Assembly: GCA_045124015.1 (NCBI GenBank)
Contig: JBGVLA010000162.1
Location: 1 to 11,514, forward strand
Reading direction: 5' to 3'
Length of the DNA stretch: 11,514 nucleotides
Origin: QALR01 sp045124015
GTDB lineage: Bacteria > Bacillota > Clostridia > Oscillospirales > CAG-272
A model generated the notes under the pieces. That model ran no database searches, had not been told where the DNA came from, and saw only the letters and a program-made list of their open reading frames with translations. Positions 1 to 6,688 of the stretch are shown here, one piece after another. Position 1 is the stretch's first letter. Each line of letters opens with the position of its first letter. The position numbers and the translations under genes are program-made.

Positions 1-1
1 G

Positions 2-112
2 CCGATCAGCGTCATCGCGGAAGAAACCGGCTTTTATGATGCTTGTCATTTCACAAAAGTTTTTCGCGCCGCCGTCGGCATCTCTCCTCTCTCATATCGT
101 AAAAACCCTTGA
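2..112 (+). CDS. AraC-family transcriptional regulator, C-terminal fragment
   Basis: The window opens inside a gene; 36 codons remain before a TGA at 110-112. The frame reads IAEETGFYDACHFTKVF then GISPLSYRKNP. This is the second helix-turn-helix of AraC/XylS DNA-binding domains, whose family pattern is A-x-x-x-GF-x-D-x-x-(H/Y)F-x-x-x-F-(K/R)-x-x-x-G-x-(S/T)P-x-x-(Y/F)R. The protein ends right after the YRK signature, as is usual for the family. The sensor domain lies outside the window, so the effector is unknown. The stop is only 15 bp before the mutY start, so the two are probably co-transcribed. The family call is firm; the target genes are not known. Confidence 0.85.
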   Translation, partial: PISVIAEETGFYDACHFTKVFRAAVGISPLSYRKNP

Positions 113-127
113 TCAGAAAGGTATCCC

Positions 128-1177
128 ATGCAATATACAGAAAAACTCTCCTCCATTATATCCCCACTTATCTCATGGTACAAGAAAAACAAACGCGCGC
201 TCCCTTGGCGTGATGAACCAACGCCTTATCATGTTTGGATCTCTGAGATCATGCTCCAACAGACGCGCATCGAAGCCGTTATTCCCTATTATCACCGTTT
301 TCTTTCGGAACTTCCCAATGTCAAATCGCTTTCCGAGGTCGATGACGATAAACTCATGAAGCTTTGGGAAGGGCTTGGCTATTACAGCCGTGCACGCAAT
401 CTCAAAAAAGCTGCTATACAGATCATGACAGAGTATGGCGGTCATCTCCCCGAAGAAGCATCTGCTCTCCGCAAGCTTTCCGGCATCGGTGATTATACCG
501 CAGGTGCTATCGCATCGATTTCGTTTGGAAAGCCAGAACCTGCCGTGGATGGAAACGTTCTGCGCGTCATTACGCGTGTTCTCGGATGTTTTGATGATAT
601 CATGCTTCCTGCCACGAAAAAAACGATTTCGGAAGAGCTTCGAGCAGTTTATCCCATAGGTGAGGACGCGAAACATCTCACACAAGCTATCATGGAGCTT
701 GGCGAATCCCTCTGCATACCAAACGGTGAAGCAAAATGCGAAAAATGTCCTCTTCGTGAGATATGCACTGCAAACATAGACGATCTCACCGAGAAGCTTC
801 CCGTTAAAACACCGAAAAAAGCGCGTAAGATCGAAAACCGCACCGTGCTTCTACTCTCTTGCCGTGGGAAGTATGCGATCCGTCAGCGCCCCGAAACGGG
901 ACTCCTCGCAAAGCTTTGGGAATATCCGAATTTCGACGGACATGCTACAGAGGAGGATGTAGCATCATGGTTGGCATCCAAAAGTATTACCCCTATTTCG
1001 ATTCGTCCCGGTGGCGATGCCGTCCATATTTTCACACATATCGAATGGCATATGAAAGGATTTTCTGCTGAATGTGCGGAAGAATCGCCTCTTTTTTCTT
1101 GGCATAGCGCAGAAGAAATTCGCAAACATTTTGCAATTCCGACTGCATTCCGTGCATTCACAAAACAACTTGATTGA
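128..1177 (+). CDS. mutY: A/G-specific adenine glycosylase MutY
   Basis: 349 residues, the normal MutY length. The enzyme removes adenine mispaired with 8-oxoguanine in base excision repair. The N-terminal HhH-GPD domain carries LPWR (25-28), SEIMLQQTR with catalytic Glu40, the GLGYYSRARN segment (83-91), the helix-hairpin-helix LSGIGDYTAGAI (117-128) and VDGNVLR with catalytic Asp141. Four iron-sulfur cysteines follow at 196, 204, 207 and 213. The first gap is seven residues rather than the six of E. coli MutY. The C-terminal part (about 235-345) is the NUDIX-like 8-oxoG recognition domain, with FTHIEWHM at 302-309. The ATG follows an AGAAAGG ribosome site (115-121) and lies 15 bp after the AraC-type gene, suggesting one operon. 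Identification is very secure. Confidence 0.97.
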   Translation: MQYTEKLSSIISPLISWYKKNKRALPWRDEPTPYHVWISEIMLQQTRIEAVIPYYHRFLSELPNVKSLSEVDDDKLMKLWEGLGYYSRARNLKKAAIQIMTEYGGHLPEEASALRKLSGIGDYTAGAIASISFGKPEPAVDGNVLRVITRVLGCFDDIMLPATKKTISEELRAVYPIGEDAKHLTQAIMELGESLCIPNGEAKCEKCPLREICTANIDDLTEKLPVKTPKKARKIENRTVLLLSCRGKYAIRQRPETGLLAKLWEYPNFDGHATEEDVASWLASKSITPISIRPGGDAVHIFTHIEWHMKGFSAECAEESPLFSWHSAEEIRKHFAIPTAFRAFTKQLD

Positions 1178-1225
1178 CGCTTGAGGCTTATAGATCCTGT
1201 ATCCACAAATAGCATTAAAAAACAG

Positions 1226-2359
1226 TTACTTTTTATTTGGCCAAACGATCTCTCCATTGATGATCGTTGCGATCACCGAAGAAGTGATATCCAATGGATT
1301 TCCGTCATATATCACAAGGTCAGCATCCTTTCCCACCTTCAAACTGCCAAGACGATGGTCGACGCGGCAAATACGCGCCGCATTGATCGTGATGGCGCGA
1401 AGCGCATCCATTGTGCCCAATCCCTCCTTGGCTGCCAACGCCGCGCAAAGCGGTAAATATTGAATACGCGAAACAGGATGATCCGTTGTCAATGCGACAA
1501 GCACCCCTGCCTTTTGAAGGACACCTGCCGTTTTGAAATCCGATAAGCTGACCTCCTTTTTATTTCTTGATGCTAAGGATGGACCTACGATAGCGGGATA
1601 ACCGCTTTCTGCAATCTCTTCTGCGATCAAATGCCCTTCCGTGCAATGATCGAGCGTAAGCCCAAGTCCAAACTCCTTGGCAATTCGAATCGCAGTAAAA
1701 ATATCATCCGCGCGATGCACATGCGCTTTCAAGGGGATATTCCCCTCAAATAACGCTCGATAACATTCCATATCAAAGATTTTTTGTCCATTTTCCTCAA
1801 AATATTGACGCGCACGAAATAGTTCTTCTCGAATCAACGAAGCGATCGCCATCCTTGTGGACGGGATATTGCCATTCATACCATAATTCGTCATTGGATT
1901 TTCACCAAAAGCGATTTTAATAGCGGCAGGAGCAAGCACGACCATGTTATCAATACAACGACCTGCAGTTTTGATAAACGCAAATTGTCCGCCAATGGCA
2001 TTTGCGCTTCCGGGACCAACCATCACACCCGTGATCCCCACCGCCAACGCGTTATGAAAAGCGCTATCCATAGGATTTATCGCATCTATCCCTCGCAAAC
2101 ATGGTGTGATCGGATTTGTGCTTTCATTGCTTTCGTCTCCCTGTACCGTTGTTTTTTCTTCAGAAATACCAATATGGCTATGCGCATCAATAAAACCGGG
2201 AAAGACAAGCTTTCCTTTGACATCCATCGCCTTCATGCGTTGGGTCGGATGAATGGTTTTCGCAATTTCTATGATCTTTCCATCCCGTATCAAAAGATCT
2301 GCCCGAATCGGCTCGTCTTGTTCCTTCGTATATAAGGTACCGTTTTGAATCAATAGCAT
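1226..2359 (-). CDS. Amidohydrolase, imidazolonepropionase-related (COG1228-type)
   Basis: 377 residues, cytosolic, with no signal peptide. The N-terminus has the small beta-sandwich of composite-domain amidohydrolases (1-50). The barrel metal motif FPGFIDAHSH follows, with His60 and His62. Further likely metal or catalytic residues are His213/His215 in KAHVHRADD, His238 in LDHCTEG and Asp293 in LTTDHP. The tail NAARICRVDHRLGSLKVGKDADLVIYDGNP (326-355) is the usual return to the beta-sandwich. The family hydrolyses cyclic amides, imidazolones or peptide-like C-N bonds; the substrate cannot be told here. No hut or other histidine-degradation gene is adjacent, so HutI itself is not supported. 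AAGGAG lies about 9 nt before the ATG. The gene converges on mutY with a 48 bp gap and diverges from the Asn/Gln-rich gene. Confidence 0.88.
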   Translation of the reverse strand: MLLIQNGTLYTKEQDEPIRADLLIRDGKIIEIAKTIHPTQRMKAMDVKGKLVFPGFIDAHSHIGISEEKTTVQGDESNESTNPITPCLRGIDAINPMDSAFHNALAVGITGVMVGPGSANAIGGQFAFIKTAGRCIDNMVVLAPAAIKIAFGENPMTNYGMNGNIPSTRMAIASLIREELFRARQYFEENGQKIFDMECYRALFEGNIPLKAHVHRADDIFTAIRIAKEFGLGLTLDHCTEGHLIAEEIAESGYPAIVGPSLASRNKKEVSLSDFKTAGVLQKAGVLVALTTDHPVSRIQYLPLCAALAAKEGLGTMDALRAITINAARICRVDHRLGSLKVGKDADLVIYDGNPLDITSSVIATIINGEIVWPNKK

Positions 2360-2406
2360 ACAATTCGTCTCCTTTTTCTTGAGGTTTTCATAATCTTTTT
2401 TTGATA

Positions 2407-2441
2407 TGAATAGTCTTTCGCAATTCGGGATAAACTATTCT
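2407..2441. promoter_or_regulatory. Dyad GAATAGT/ACTATTC with forespore-sigma-like promoter elements
   Basis: On the + strand TGAATA (2407-2412), an 18 nt spacer and TAAACTA (2431-2437) resemble the SigF/SigG consensus known from Bacillus (about TGAATA, 17-18 nt, CATACTA; 5 of 7 match in the -10). A start near 2444 would give a short leader containing the strong ribosome site of the Asn/Gln-rich gene. The same stretch is a dyad, GAATAGT (2408-2414) and ACTATTC (2434-2440), 19 nt apart. It therefore also offers AGAATA-N18-AAGACTA on the minus strand toward the amidohydrolase. No good SigA promoter is seen. Matching was by eye and the sigma assignment is inferred. Confidence 0.4.
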
Positions 2442-2468
2442 TAGAAAAACGAACAAGGAGGTGAAAAC

Positions 2469-2609
2469 ATGAACAACACGCAGAACAACCAGTACAATCA
2501 GAACAACAAGAATAACCAGTCTAACCAAAACAACAAATCCAACCAGAACAACTATTCCAACCAAAATAACCAATCCAACCAGAATAGCAAGAATAACCAG
2601 CAAAAATAA
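2469..2609 (+). CDS. Small Asn/Gln-rich hexapeptide-repeat protein (46 aa), possible spore protein
   Basis: ATG at 2469 follows AAGGAGGTG (2455-2463) with 7 nt spacing, close to a perfect ribosome site. The product has 46 residues: 22 Asn, 11 Gln, 5 Ser, 4 Lys, 2 Tyr, 1 Thr and the Met, with no acidic residue and no aliphatic or aromatic core apart from the two Tyr. Residues 18-41 are four hexads of the form S-N-Q-N-(N/S)-x, and residues 9-14 (YNQNNK) are a related unit. This gives an 18 bp repeat in the DNA. Composition recalls gamma-type small acid-soluble spore proteins and clostridial Asn/Gln-rich peptides, but I see no recognisable SASP motif, so the function is unassigned. The forespore-like promoter upstream fits a spore role. 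The same frame stays open after the TAA to 2723. Confidence 0.75.
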   Translation: MNNTQNNQYNQNNKNNQSNQNNKSNQNNYSNQNNQSNQNSKNNQQK

Positions 2610-2723
2610 TATTTTGTCCCTATCAAAAAAATTCCAAGCGATAAAAAGCACGATGTTCTTGCCGGAGAAATCACAAATCAATTGATTTATTTGGCTCAGA
2701 TTTACCACACGGTAAACAAATAA
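2610..2723 (+). other. In-frame open continuation after the TAA of the Asn/Gln-rich gene
   Basis: After the TAA at 2607-2609 the same frame runs 37 more codons to a TAA at 2721-2723, while the other two + frames close early. The segment looks protein-like: a basic/Pro start (FVPIKKIPSDKKHD), then an amphipathic stretch (VLAGEITNQLIYLAQIY). It has no plausible start codon or ribosome site of its own. The second stop is 2 nt before the terminator stem at 2726, as expected for a gene end. It may be the lost C-terminus of a longer protein cut by a nonsense mutation, a stop-codon readthrough extension, or untranslated DNA open by chance. An open run of this length is not rare in AT-rich DNA. Confidence 0.3.
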
Positions 2724-2725
2724 TT

Positions 2726-2760
2726 AACCCCGACAGATTTTGAAAAAATCTGTCGGGGTT
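2726..2760. terminator. Strong bidirectional intrinsic terminator
   Basis: Perfect 16 bp inverted repeat AACCCCGACAGATTTT (2726-2741) with its complement at 2745-2760 and a GAA loop. CGTTTTAT follows on the + strand and an AT-rich TTAATTATTTG on the minus strand. It sits between the converging Asn/Gln-rich gene and the MBL-fold gene and can serve both. Confidence 0.85.
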
Positions 2761-2792
2761 CGTTTTATCCTGTTCGACGAATTGGAAATTTT

Positions 2793-3554
2793 CTATATGT
2801 GTATTTGAAAATCTCCAAACTCAAATATACCCTTGCCGTGTTTGAGTTCATTTTGGCGATGTATTTGGCAAAACGCATCGTAAATTCTATCTGCTATCCC
2901 AACAGGAATATTGATTTCGTGATGCGAAGGACATAGTTTTTTTATGTCGAGCTTTCTGATTTTGTCAACCGAACGCATAAAGGCTATCGGATCGGTAGAT
3001 GGATAGAATGCATCAAGACATCCGCTATATATCAGATCTCCCGAATACAAGTATCCACGCTCTTTTTCATAAAAGCAACAATGCCCGGGAGAGTGTCCGG
3101 AAGTATGAAGGACTTGGAGATTTCTATTGCCTAATTCTATAATATCGCCGTCGCGCATAATGAAGGAGGGCGCACCTTGAAAAATATTATAATTCTCAAA
3201 ATTGAAATCACTTGGGAAATCACAAGGTCTTTGTGTAAGATTTTTCTCCACCATCTGAAGTGAAATTGGAAACTTTTCAGATATCCAAGCTACCTCTTTT
3301 TCATGGACAGCAAAATCTCGAAAATACTTATGACCACCGATATGATCCCAATGAACATGAGTCGTTATCACAAGAATAGGCAAAGCAGTTATACTGTCAA
3401 CAACGCTTTTTATGTTTGCTACGCCTAATCCGGTATCTATCAAAACGGCTCGTTCTGTGCCGAGCAATAAATAGCAATGCGTTTCTTCCCAATGCTTATA
3501 TTCACTTATTGCAAATGTTTCATCATCAATTTTTTCGACACGAAACCATTCCAT
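2793..3554 (-). CDS. MBL-fold metallo-hydrolase (glyoxalase II-like)
   Basis: 253 residues covering the whole metallo-beta-lactamase fold. The binuclear metal site is complete: THVHWDH gives His66, His68, Asp70 and His71; SGHSPGH gives His154; YSGDLIY gives bridging Asp173; PSHHEI gives His211 or His212. LIDTG (38-42) is the usual second-strand motif. The enzyme is cytosolic. Family members hydrolyse thioesters, lactones or phosphoesters; the substrate cannot be told, and it lacks the extra C-terminal domain expected of classical hydroxyacylglutathione hydrolase. GGAGG lies about 8 nt before the ATG. It follows the fucosidase gene on the same strand after 123 bp in which I see neither a clear promoter nor a terminator, so co-transcription is possible. 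Fold call is secure. Confidence 0.92.
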   Translation of the reverse strand: MEWFRVEKIDDETFAISEYKHWEETHCYLLLGTERAVLIDTGLGVANIKSVVDSITALPILVITTHVHWDHIGGHKYFRDFAVHEKEVAWISEKFPISLQMVEKNLTQRPCDFPSDFNFENYNIFQGAPSFIMRDGDIIELGNRNLQVLHTSGHSPGHCCFYEKERGYLYSGDLIYSGCLDAFYPSTDPIAFMRSVDKIRKLDIKKLCPSHHEINIPVGIADRIYDAFCQIHRQNELKHGKGIFEFGDFQIHI

Positions 3555-3677
3555 AACACATCCTCCGTCAAATTCTTACCTATCATTCTGCTGTATCACG
3601 CGATAGCTTCATCTTTGTTTCACAAATGCATCGAGCAAAGCCCCTACGTCGCTTGAACGTTTTAAGATTGATTTCTT

Positions 3678-4700
3678 TTATTTGATGGCAGCATTCAAAA
3701 GAATTTCTTGAGAAAACGAAGGGATTCTGCCCAAGCCGTCAGGGCCCACGTTCAACAAATAGTTGATACCCATATCATTCAGCTTCTGACGTCTGGCAAT
3801 GACCTTTTCACAGGTAATCCAATTTTGATCATAATATTTGAAAGACCACGAGCTATTCATCGTACCTGCCGTTTCATAAAGACCGTATGGCGAATACTTA
3901 AAGCCTGCAATGCTGTTATAATCGCAAGCAAAATCCTTACCAATATCCTTGGGCAATTCCTTGGGATATTCGTTATCGCCCAGCGAAACGTAGTCATAAG
4001 CACCATTGCCAATACGCGAATTGATCAGGCAATTCGGTTGAATCTCTTTTACAAGATGATTCAGCTCCAAGCTTTGTTCTTTCGTAATGGTATGCGGAAC
4101 ATCAAACCATATAAGGCAAAGATCACCGTAATTTTTAAGAAGCTCTTCCACCTGCGGCTTGATCTTTTCTTCGAAACAGATCGAAAAATCCTTGTTTTTT
4201 CGATCCGGATAGTCCCAACTGTTATCCCATGAAACCCCTGCACAAGGCTCAAATTGATCGTATCCGCCGCCGTGAGGATGATGCCAGTCGAGCTCCTGTG
4301 AATAATACAGACCAAATTTCAAGCCGTATTTATAGCACGCCTCTGCAAGCTCACCTACTACATCACGCCCAAAGGACGTAGCATCCACGACATTAAATTT
4401 ATCGACCTTAGAATGATACATGGCAAAGCCATCATGGTGCTTCGACGTAAAGACAAAATACTTCATTCCGCTATCTCTCGCCAGCTTGATCCACTCATCT
4501 GCATCAAAATAAATCGGATTAAAGCTTTTTGCTAAAAGCTCGTATTCCGCATTGGGAATCGCCGCACAGCTTTGTATCCATTCCGCATAGGTCTTGACAC
4601 GCTTTCCTCGATATTCCCCTGCGAGCAAGGAATAAAGCCCAAAGTGTGCCATCATTCCGTATTTTGCTTCTTTGAACCATTTGATGTTGTCCATTTTCAT
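3678..4700 (-). CDS. Alpha-L-fucosidase, GH29 catalytic domain only
   Basis: 340 residues with no signal peptide, so probably intracellular. Glycoside hydrolase family 29 enzymes release terminal alpha-L-fucose by a retaining mechanism. Seen here are WFKEAKYGMMAHFGLYS at the start, FTSKHHDGFAMY (84-95), YGLKFGLYYSQELDW (125-139), LIWFDVP with Asp200 in the nucleophile position, ETAGTMNSSWSF (276-287) and NYLLNVGPDGLGRIP (313-327). It stops just after the barrel, so the C-terminal beta-sandwich common in 430-480 residue members is absent. I see no frameshifted remnant in the 123 bp downstream. AAGGG lies 8 nt before the ATG; Met3 is an alternative start. It begins about 20 bp after the tRNA terminator, which leaves little room for a promoter. 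Confidence 0.9.
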   Translation of the reverse strand: MKMDNIKWFKEAKYGMMAHFGLYSLLAGEYRGKRVKTYAEWIQSCAAIPNAEYELLAKSFNPIYFDADEWIKLARDSGMKYFVFTSKHHDGFAMYHSKVDKFNVVDATSFGRDVVGELAEACYKYGLKFGLYYSQELDWHHPHGGGYDQFEPCAGVSWDNSWDYPDRKNKDFSICFEEKIKPQVEELLKNYGDLCLIWFDVPHTITKEQSLELNHLVKEIQPNCLINSRIGNGAYDYVSLGDNEYPKELPKDIGKDFACDYNSIAGFKYSPYGLYETAGTMNSSWSFKYYDQNWITCEKVIARRQKLNDMGINYLLNVGPDGLGRIPSFSQEILLNAAIK

Positions 4701-4721
4701 TTCTTATCCCTTTCTTATTCT

Positions 4722-4757
4722 AAAAAACAAAAAACCGAGGAACAAATCCTCGGTTTT
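4722..4757 (-). terminator. Intrinsic terminator of the tRNA operon
   Basis: On the minus strand the 11 bp stem AAAACCGAGGA / TCCTCGGTTTT (+ strand 4731-4741 and 4747-4757, 5 nt loop) is followed by a long T-run with one G and a trailing A. It is placed 4 nt after the CCA of tRNA-His and 21 nt before the fucosidase ATG. Confidence 0.9.
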
Positions 4758-4761
4758 GATA

Positions 4762-4839
<78 letters not shown>

Positions 4840-4844
4840 ATAAA

Positions 4845-4921
4845 TGGCGTGCCTTGAGGGACTCGAACCCCCGACCTACTGCTTAGAAGGCAGTTGCTCT
4901 ATCCAGCTGAGCTAAAGGCAC
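4845..4921 (-). tRNA. tRNA-Arg (anticodon TCT)
   Basis: On the minus strand acceptor GTGCCTT pairs with AAGGCAC, the anticodon arm is ACTGC-CTTCTAA-GCAGT (anticodon TCT, reading AGA/AGG), and the T arm is GGGGG-TTCGAGT-CCCTC with one G-T pair. The discriminator is G and the CCA end is encoded. It is separated from tRNA-His by only 5 nt. Confidence 0.96.
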
Positions 4922-4947
4922 AAATGAAAGACCCCCAAGGGTTTTCA

Positions 4948-5021
4948 TGGAGCGGATGATGGGAATCGAACCCACGCGACCAGCTTGGAAGGCTGGAGTT
5001 CTACCATTGAACTACACCCGC
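4948..5021 (-). tRNA. tRNA-Gly (anticodon TCC)
   Basis: On the minus strand acceptor GCGGGTG pairs with CATCCGC (one G-T pair), the anticodon arm is CCAGC-CTTCCAA-GCTGG (anticodon TCC, reading GGA/GGG), and the T arm is GTGGG-TTCGATT-CCCAT. The discriminator is T and CCA is encoded. It is the first gene of the tRNA transcript, 26 nt before tRNA-Arg. Confidence 0.96.
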
Positions 5022-5026
5022 GTTGA

Positions 5027-5048
5027 AGCGGTTCTTCCGTCGACCGCT
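5027..5048 (-). other. Hairpin in the 5' leader of the tRNA transcript
   Basis: AGCGGT (5027-5032) and ACCGCT (5043-5048) form a 6 bp inverted repeat between the expected transcription start and the mature 5' end of tRNA-Gly. It may fold in the precursor near the RNase P site; any role is inferred. Confidence 0.4.
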
Positions 5049-5053
5049 CATAT

Positions 5054-5082
5054 ATAATAACACAACGCGAGTGATTTGTCAA
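5054..5082 (-). promoter_or_regulatory. SigA promoter of the tRNA Gly-Arg-His operon
   Basis: On the minus strand a perfect -35 TTGACA (5077-5082), a 17 nt spacer and -10 TATTAT (5054-5059) preceded by TGT (extended -10). The start would fall near 5047, about 25 nt before tRNA-Gly. This is the best housekeeping promoter in the window. Confidence 0.9.
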
Positions 5083-5092
5083 TAGTTTTTTG

Positions 5093-5119
5093 AAAAAAAG
5101 TTAAATATTTTCAAATATT
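5093..5119 (-). terminator. Weak AT-only terminator candidate after the DUF4886 gene
   Basis: On the minus strand AATATTT and AAATATT (5113-5119 and 5104-5110) can pair and are followed by TAAC and seven T. The stem is AT-only and overlaps the stop codon, so it would be weak. The tRNA promoter starts just downstream. Confidence 0.3.
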
Positions 5120-5855
5120 AAAATTCGTAATTTGCAACGAATTCATTGAGCTTTTTGATAAGCGGAGGATATGCTTCGTTCGGGATAAAGGTTGCTTTGG
5201 AAATATCCACGCCGCAAACTTTTTTAAGCCATACACAAGCAACAACGTATCTGCCGTAGCAGTTACCCATATGGAAACGGTCGCGGTAAAGAGATGCACC
5301 GCCGTTTTCAATATCAAATTCAGGCATAGTCTTTTTGATCGCAGTTACAACATTGCCGCAAGGAATGATATCCAAGCCAAATTCAGCAGAGATCTTCTGG
5401 AAGGTTTCTTCGATCATTCTGTCCATGGTATCGCGATCGCGGTTGTAATCCGCAAAGCGACCATGACCGCTCTTTTCCTCGTAAGCCCATGTACGGTGCA
5501 AGAGAACCTTTGCGTTGGGGCAAAGACGCTTCACTTCCGCATATACATAGTCGATATAAGGATGATAGGTATCATAAAGACCGGAGTCGCCACTTACCTG
5601 CTGAATGGTGATAACATCCCAATCATCAGAAAGAAGTGCCGCATGGATAGAAGTCTTATAGAGACCCTTGCCGCGGATCTGATAATCATATTCAAGTTCA
5701 TCTGTTTTCAGATTTTCAGCGTGCTTGGTGAGCGGACAACCGCCGATATAAAGGTTTGCAGCAAGGATATCTGTTCTGCCGCAGGATTCTGCGATATCTT
5801 CCATATAGGTCATCGCATCTTGAGAAAAACTATTACCGATAGCAAGAATTTTCAT
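5118..5855 (-). CDS. DUF4886 / SGNH-like hydrolase
   Basis: 245 residues that look like the DUF4886 group of SGNH/GDSL-type hydrolases. Block I is ILAIGNSFSQDA, with Ser9 as likely nucleophile at the extreme N-terminus. A Gly-rich block (YIGGC, 36-40) and ITIQQVSGDSG (82-92) follow. The C-terminal block is YRDRFHMG, with an Asp192-x-x-His195 pair as in SGNH enzymes. Such enzymes are often esterases on acylated carbohydrates; the substrate is unknown. No signal peptide is present, so the protein should be cytosolic. The ribosome site AAGAGAG is moderate. It starts 24 bp after the membrane-protein gene and is probably co-transcribed with it. A fucosidase gene lies beyond the tRNAs, which hints at glycan use but proves no link. 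Confidence 0.85.
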   Translation of the reverse strand: MKILAIGNSFSQDAMTYMEDIAESCGRTDILAANLYIGGCPLTKHAENLKTDELEYDYQIRGKGLYKTSIHAALLSDDWDVITIQQVSGDSGLYDTYHPYIDYVYAEVKRLCPNAKVLLHRTWAYEEKSGHGRFADYNRDRDTMDRMIEETFQKISAEFGLDIIPCGNVVTAIKKTMPEFDIENGGASLYRDRFHMGNCYGRYVVACVWLKKVCGVDISKATFIPNEAYPPLIKKLNEFVANYEF

Positions 5856-5879
5856 ATTTGTATGCTCTCTTTTCTATAT

Positions 5880-6527
5880 TTATTTTCGATATTCCAATAT
5901 CGATTTTAACAAATCAAAATGATTTTCAAAAGATTTTCTTTCTTTGGCTTCCGTAGATTTTGAATGAGAATACGGAACACTCTTAATAACAAGGATCACA
6001 TCCTCGCCAAGATTATCAACACCCGGATGTGAGGTGGCGTAATCGGTTTCAGAGAAAGAAATTGCAATATCATCATAATACCATTCCTCAGGAATGTCAA
6101 GTCCAAGCTCCGAAATCGGAATGAAAATGCCATTATCTTTGTAGATATCATAAACAAGCGGGGTCATCAAATAGATGTAATATGGCTGAACAGACATACT
6201 GGAAAGGAATTGTGTAGAGGATGCATTGACGGTGGATGCCATCTCATGCTCTTTATCATCGATGAATGCCGTTCTGGAAAAATTCACAAGAACCTCTTTG
6301 TCCTCGTTATAATCCTTACAAACTGCCGTAAGCGATTTTTGAATATCTTGATACTGTGTATCGGGAATCGGAGCATCGCCAACGTACATGATATAAACGT
6401 CATAATTCTCACGGGAGACAAGCTGAACAGTCAAAATAATACCAAGAATCAAAAAGAACACGGTAATACAAAACGGCCATTTATGGTGATACCAAAAATT
6501 GTCGATCCATTTGAATATTTTTGACAT
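5880..6527 (-). CDS. Membrane-anchored protein of unknown function (215 aa)
   Basis: I do not recognise the family. The start at 6527 has GGAGGTG about 6 nt upstream. The frame stays open a further 84 codons upstream, but those run through the promoter, the terminator hairpin and the palindromic repeats and are not coding. The product has a basic, aromatic N-terminus (MSKIFKWIDNFWYHHKW), one membrane helix (about 18-38) and a roughly 175 residue domain expected outside the cell. No lipobox or cleavage site is evident, so it is probably an N-terminal anchor. The segment PYYIYLMTPLVYDIYKDNGIFIPI (115-138) recalls a stretch seen in extracellular solute-binding proteins, which is only an impression. 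It heads a two-gene unit with the DUF4886 hydrolase and has its own promoter. Confidence 0.8.
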   Translation of the reverse strand: MSKIFKWIDNFWYHHKWPFCITVFFLILGIILTVQLVSRENYDVYIMYVGDAPIPDTQYQDIQKSLTAVCKDYNEDKEVLVNFSRTAFIDDKEHEMASTVNASSTQFLSSMSVQPYYIYLMTPLVYDIYKDNGIFIPISELGLDIPEEWYYDDIAISFSETDYATSHPGVDNLGEDVILVIKSVPYSHSKSTEAKERKSFENHFDLLKSILEYRK

Positions 6528-6579
6528 AAACACCTCCAAGCAACGCCAAGATGACGCCACAAGCAAAATACTATAAATT

Positions 6580-6608
6580 ATTTTATCATACTTTCCTCTA
6601 TTTTTCAA
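6580..6608 (-). promoter_or_regulatory. SigA promoter for the membrane protein-DUF4886 unit
   Basis: On the minus strand -35 TTGAAA (6603-6608), a 17 nt spacer and -10 TAAAAT (6580-6585), preceded by TGA as an extended -10. The predicted start near 6573 leaves a leader of about 45 nt. It lies just downstream of the lysS-side terminator, so this unit is independent. Confidence 0.8.
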
Positions 6609-6620
6609 GTCCTTTTCAAC

Positions 6621-6654
6621 AAAATAAAAACAGACGGAAAAATTTCCGTCTGTT
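6621..6654 (-). terminator. Intrinsic terminator of the lysS transcript
   Basis: Perfect 12 bp inverted repeat AACAGACGGAAA / TTTCCGTCTGTT (6629-6640, 6643-6654). On the minus strand TTTTTATTTT follows, a good U-tract. It lies about 130 nt after the lysS stop codon, beyond the palindromic element. Confidence 0.88.
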
Positions 6655-6688
6655 CTCTGTATTTTATTATATTGTACCCAAACGCGGT

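Noticed and set aside
1178..1225. Intrinsic terminator between the converging mutY and amidohydrolase genes
   Set aside because: Only a weak A/T-run pairing is visible; no GC-containing stem followed by a T-run could be found.
2483..2603. CRISPR-like or tandem-repeat array
   Set aside because: The 18 bp periodicity comes from repeated coding hexads, with no unique spacers and with third-position changes that suit a coding repeat.
2388..2708. 106-codon minus-strand frame with a very hydrophobic repeat (Leu/Val/Ile)
   Set aside because: It is the reverse complement of the Asn/Gln-rich repeat (AAC/CAG codons become GTT/CTG). It looks like a membrane protein but lacks a ribosome site and runs through the promoter region; the + strand gene has far better signals.
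3555..3677. Promoter or terminator between the fucosidase and MBL genes
   Set aside because: No convincing -35/-10 pair or stem with a T-run on the minus strand; nothing else recognisable in this gap.
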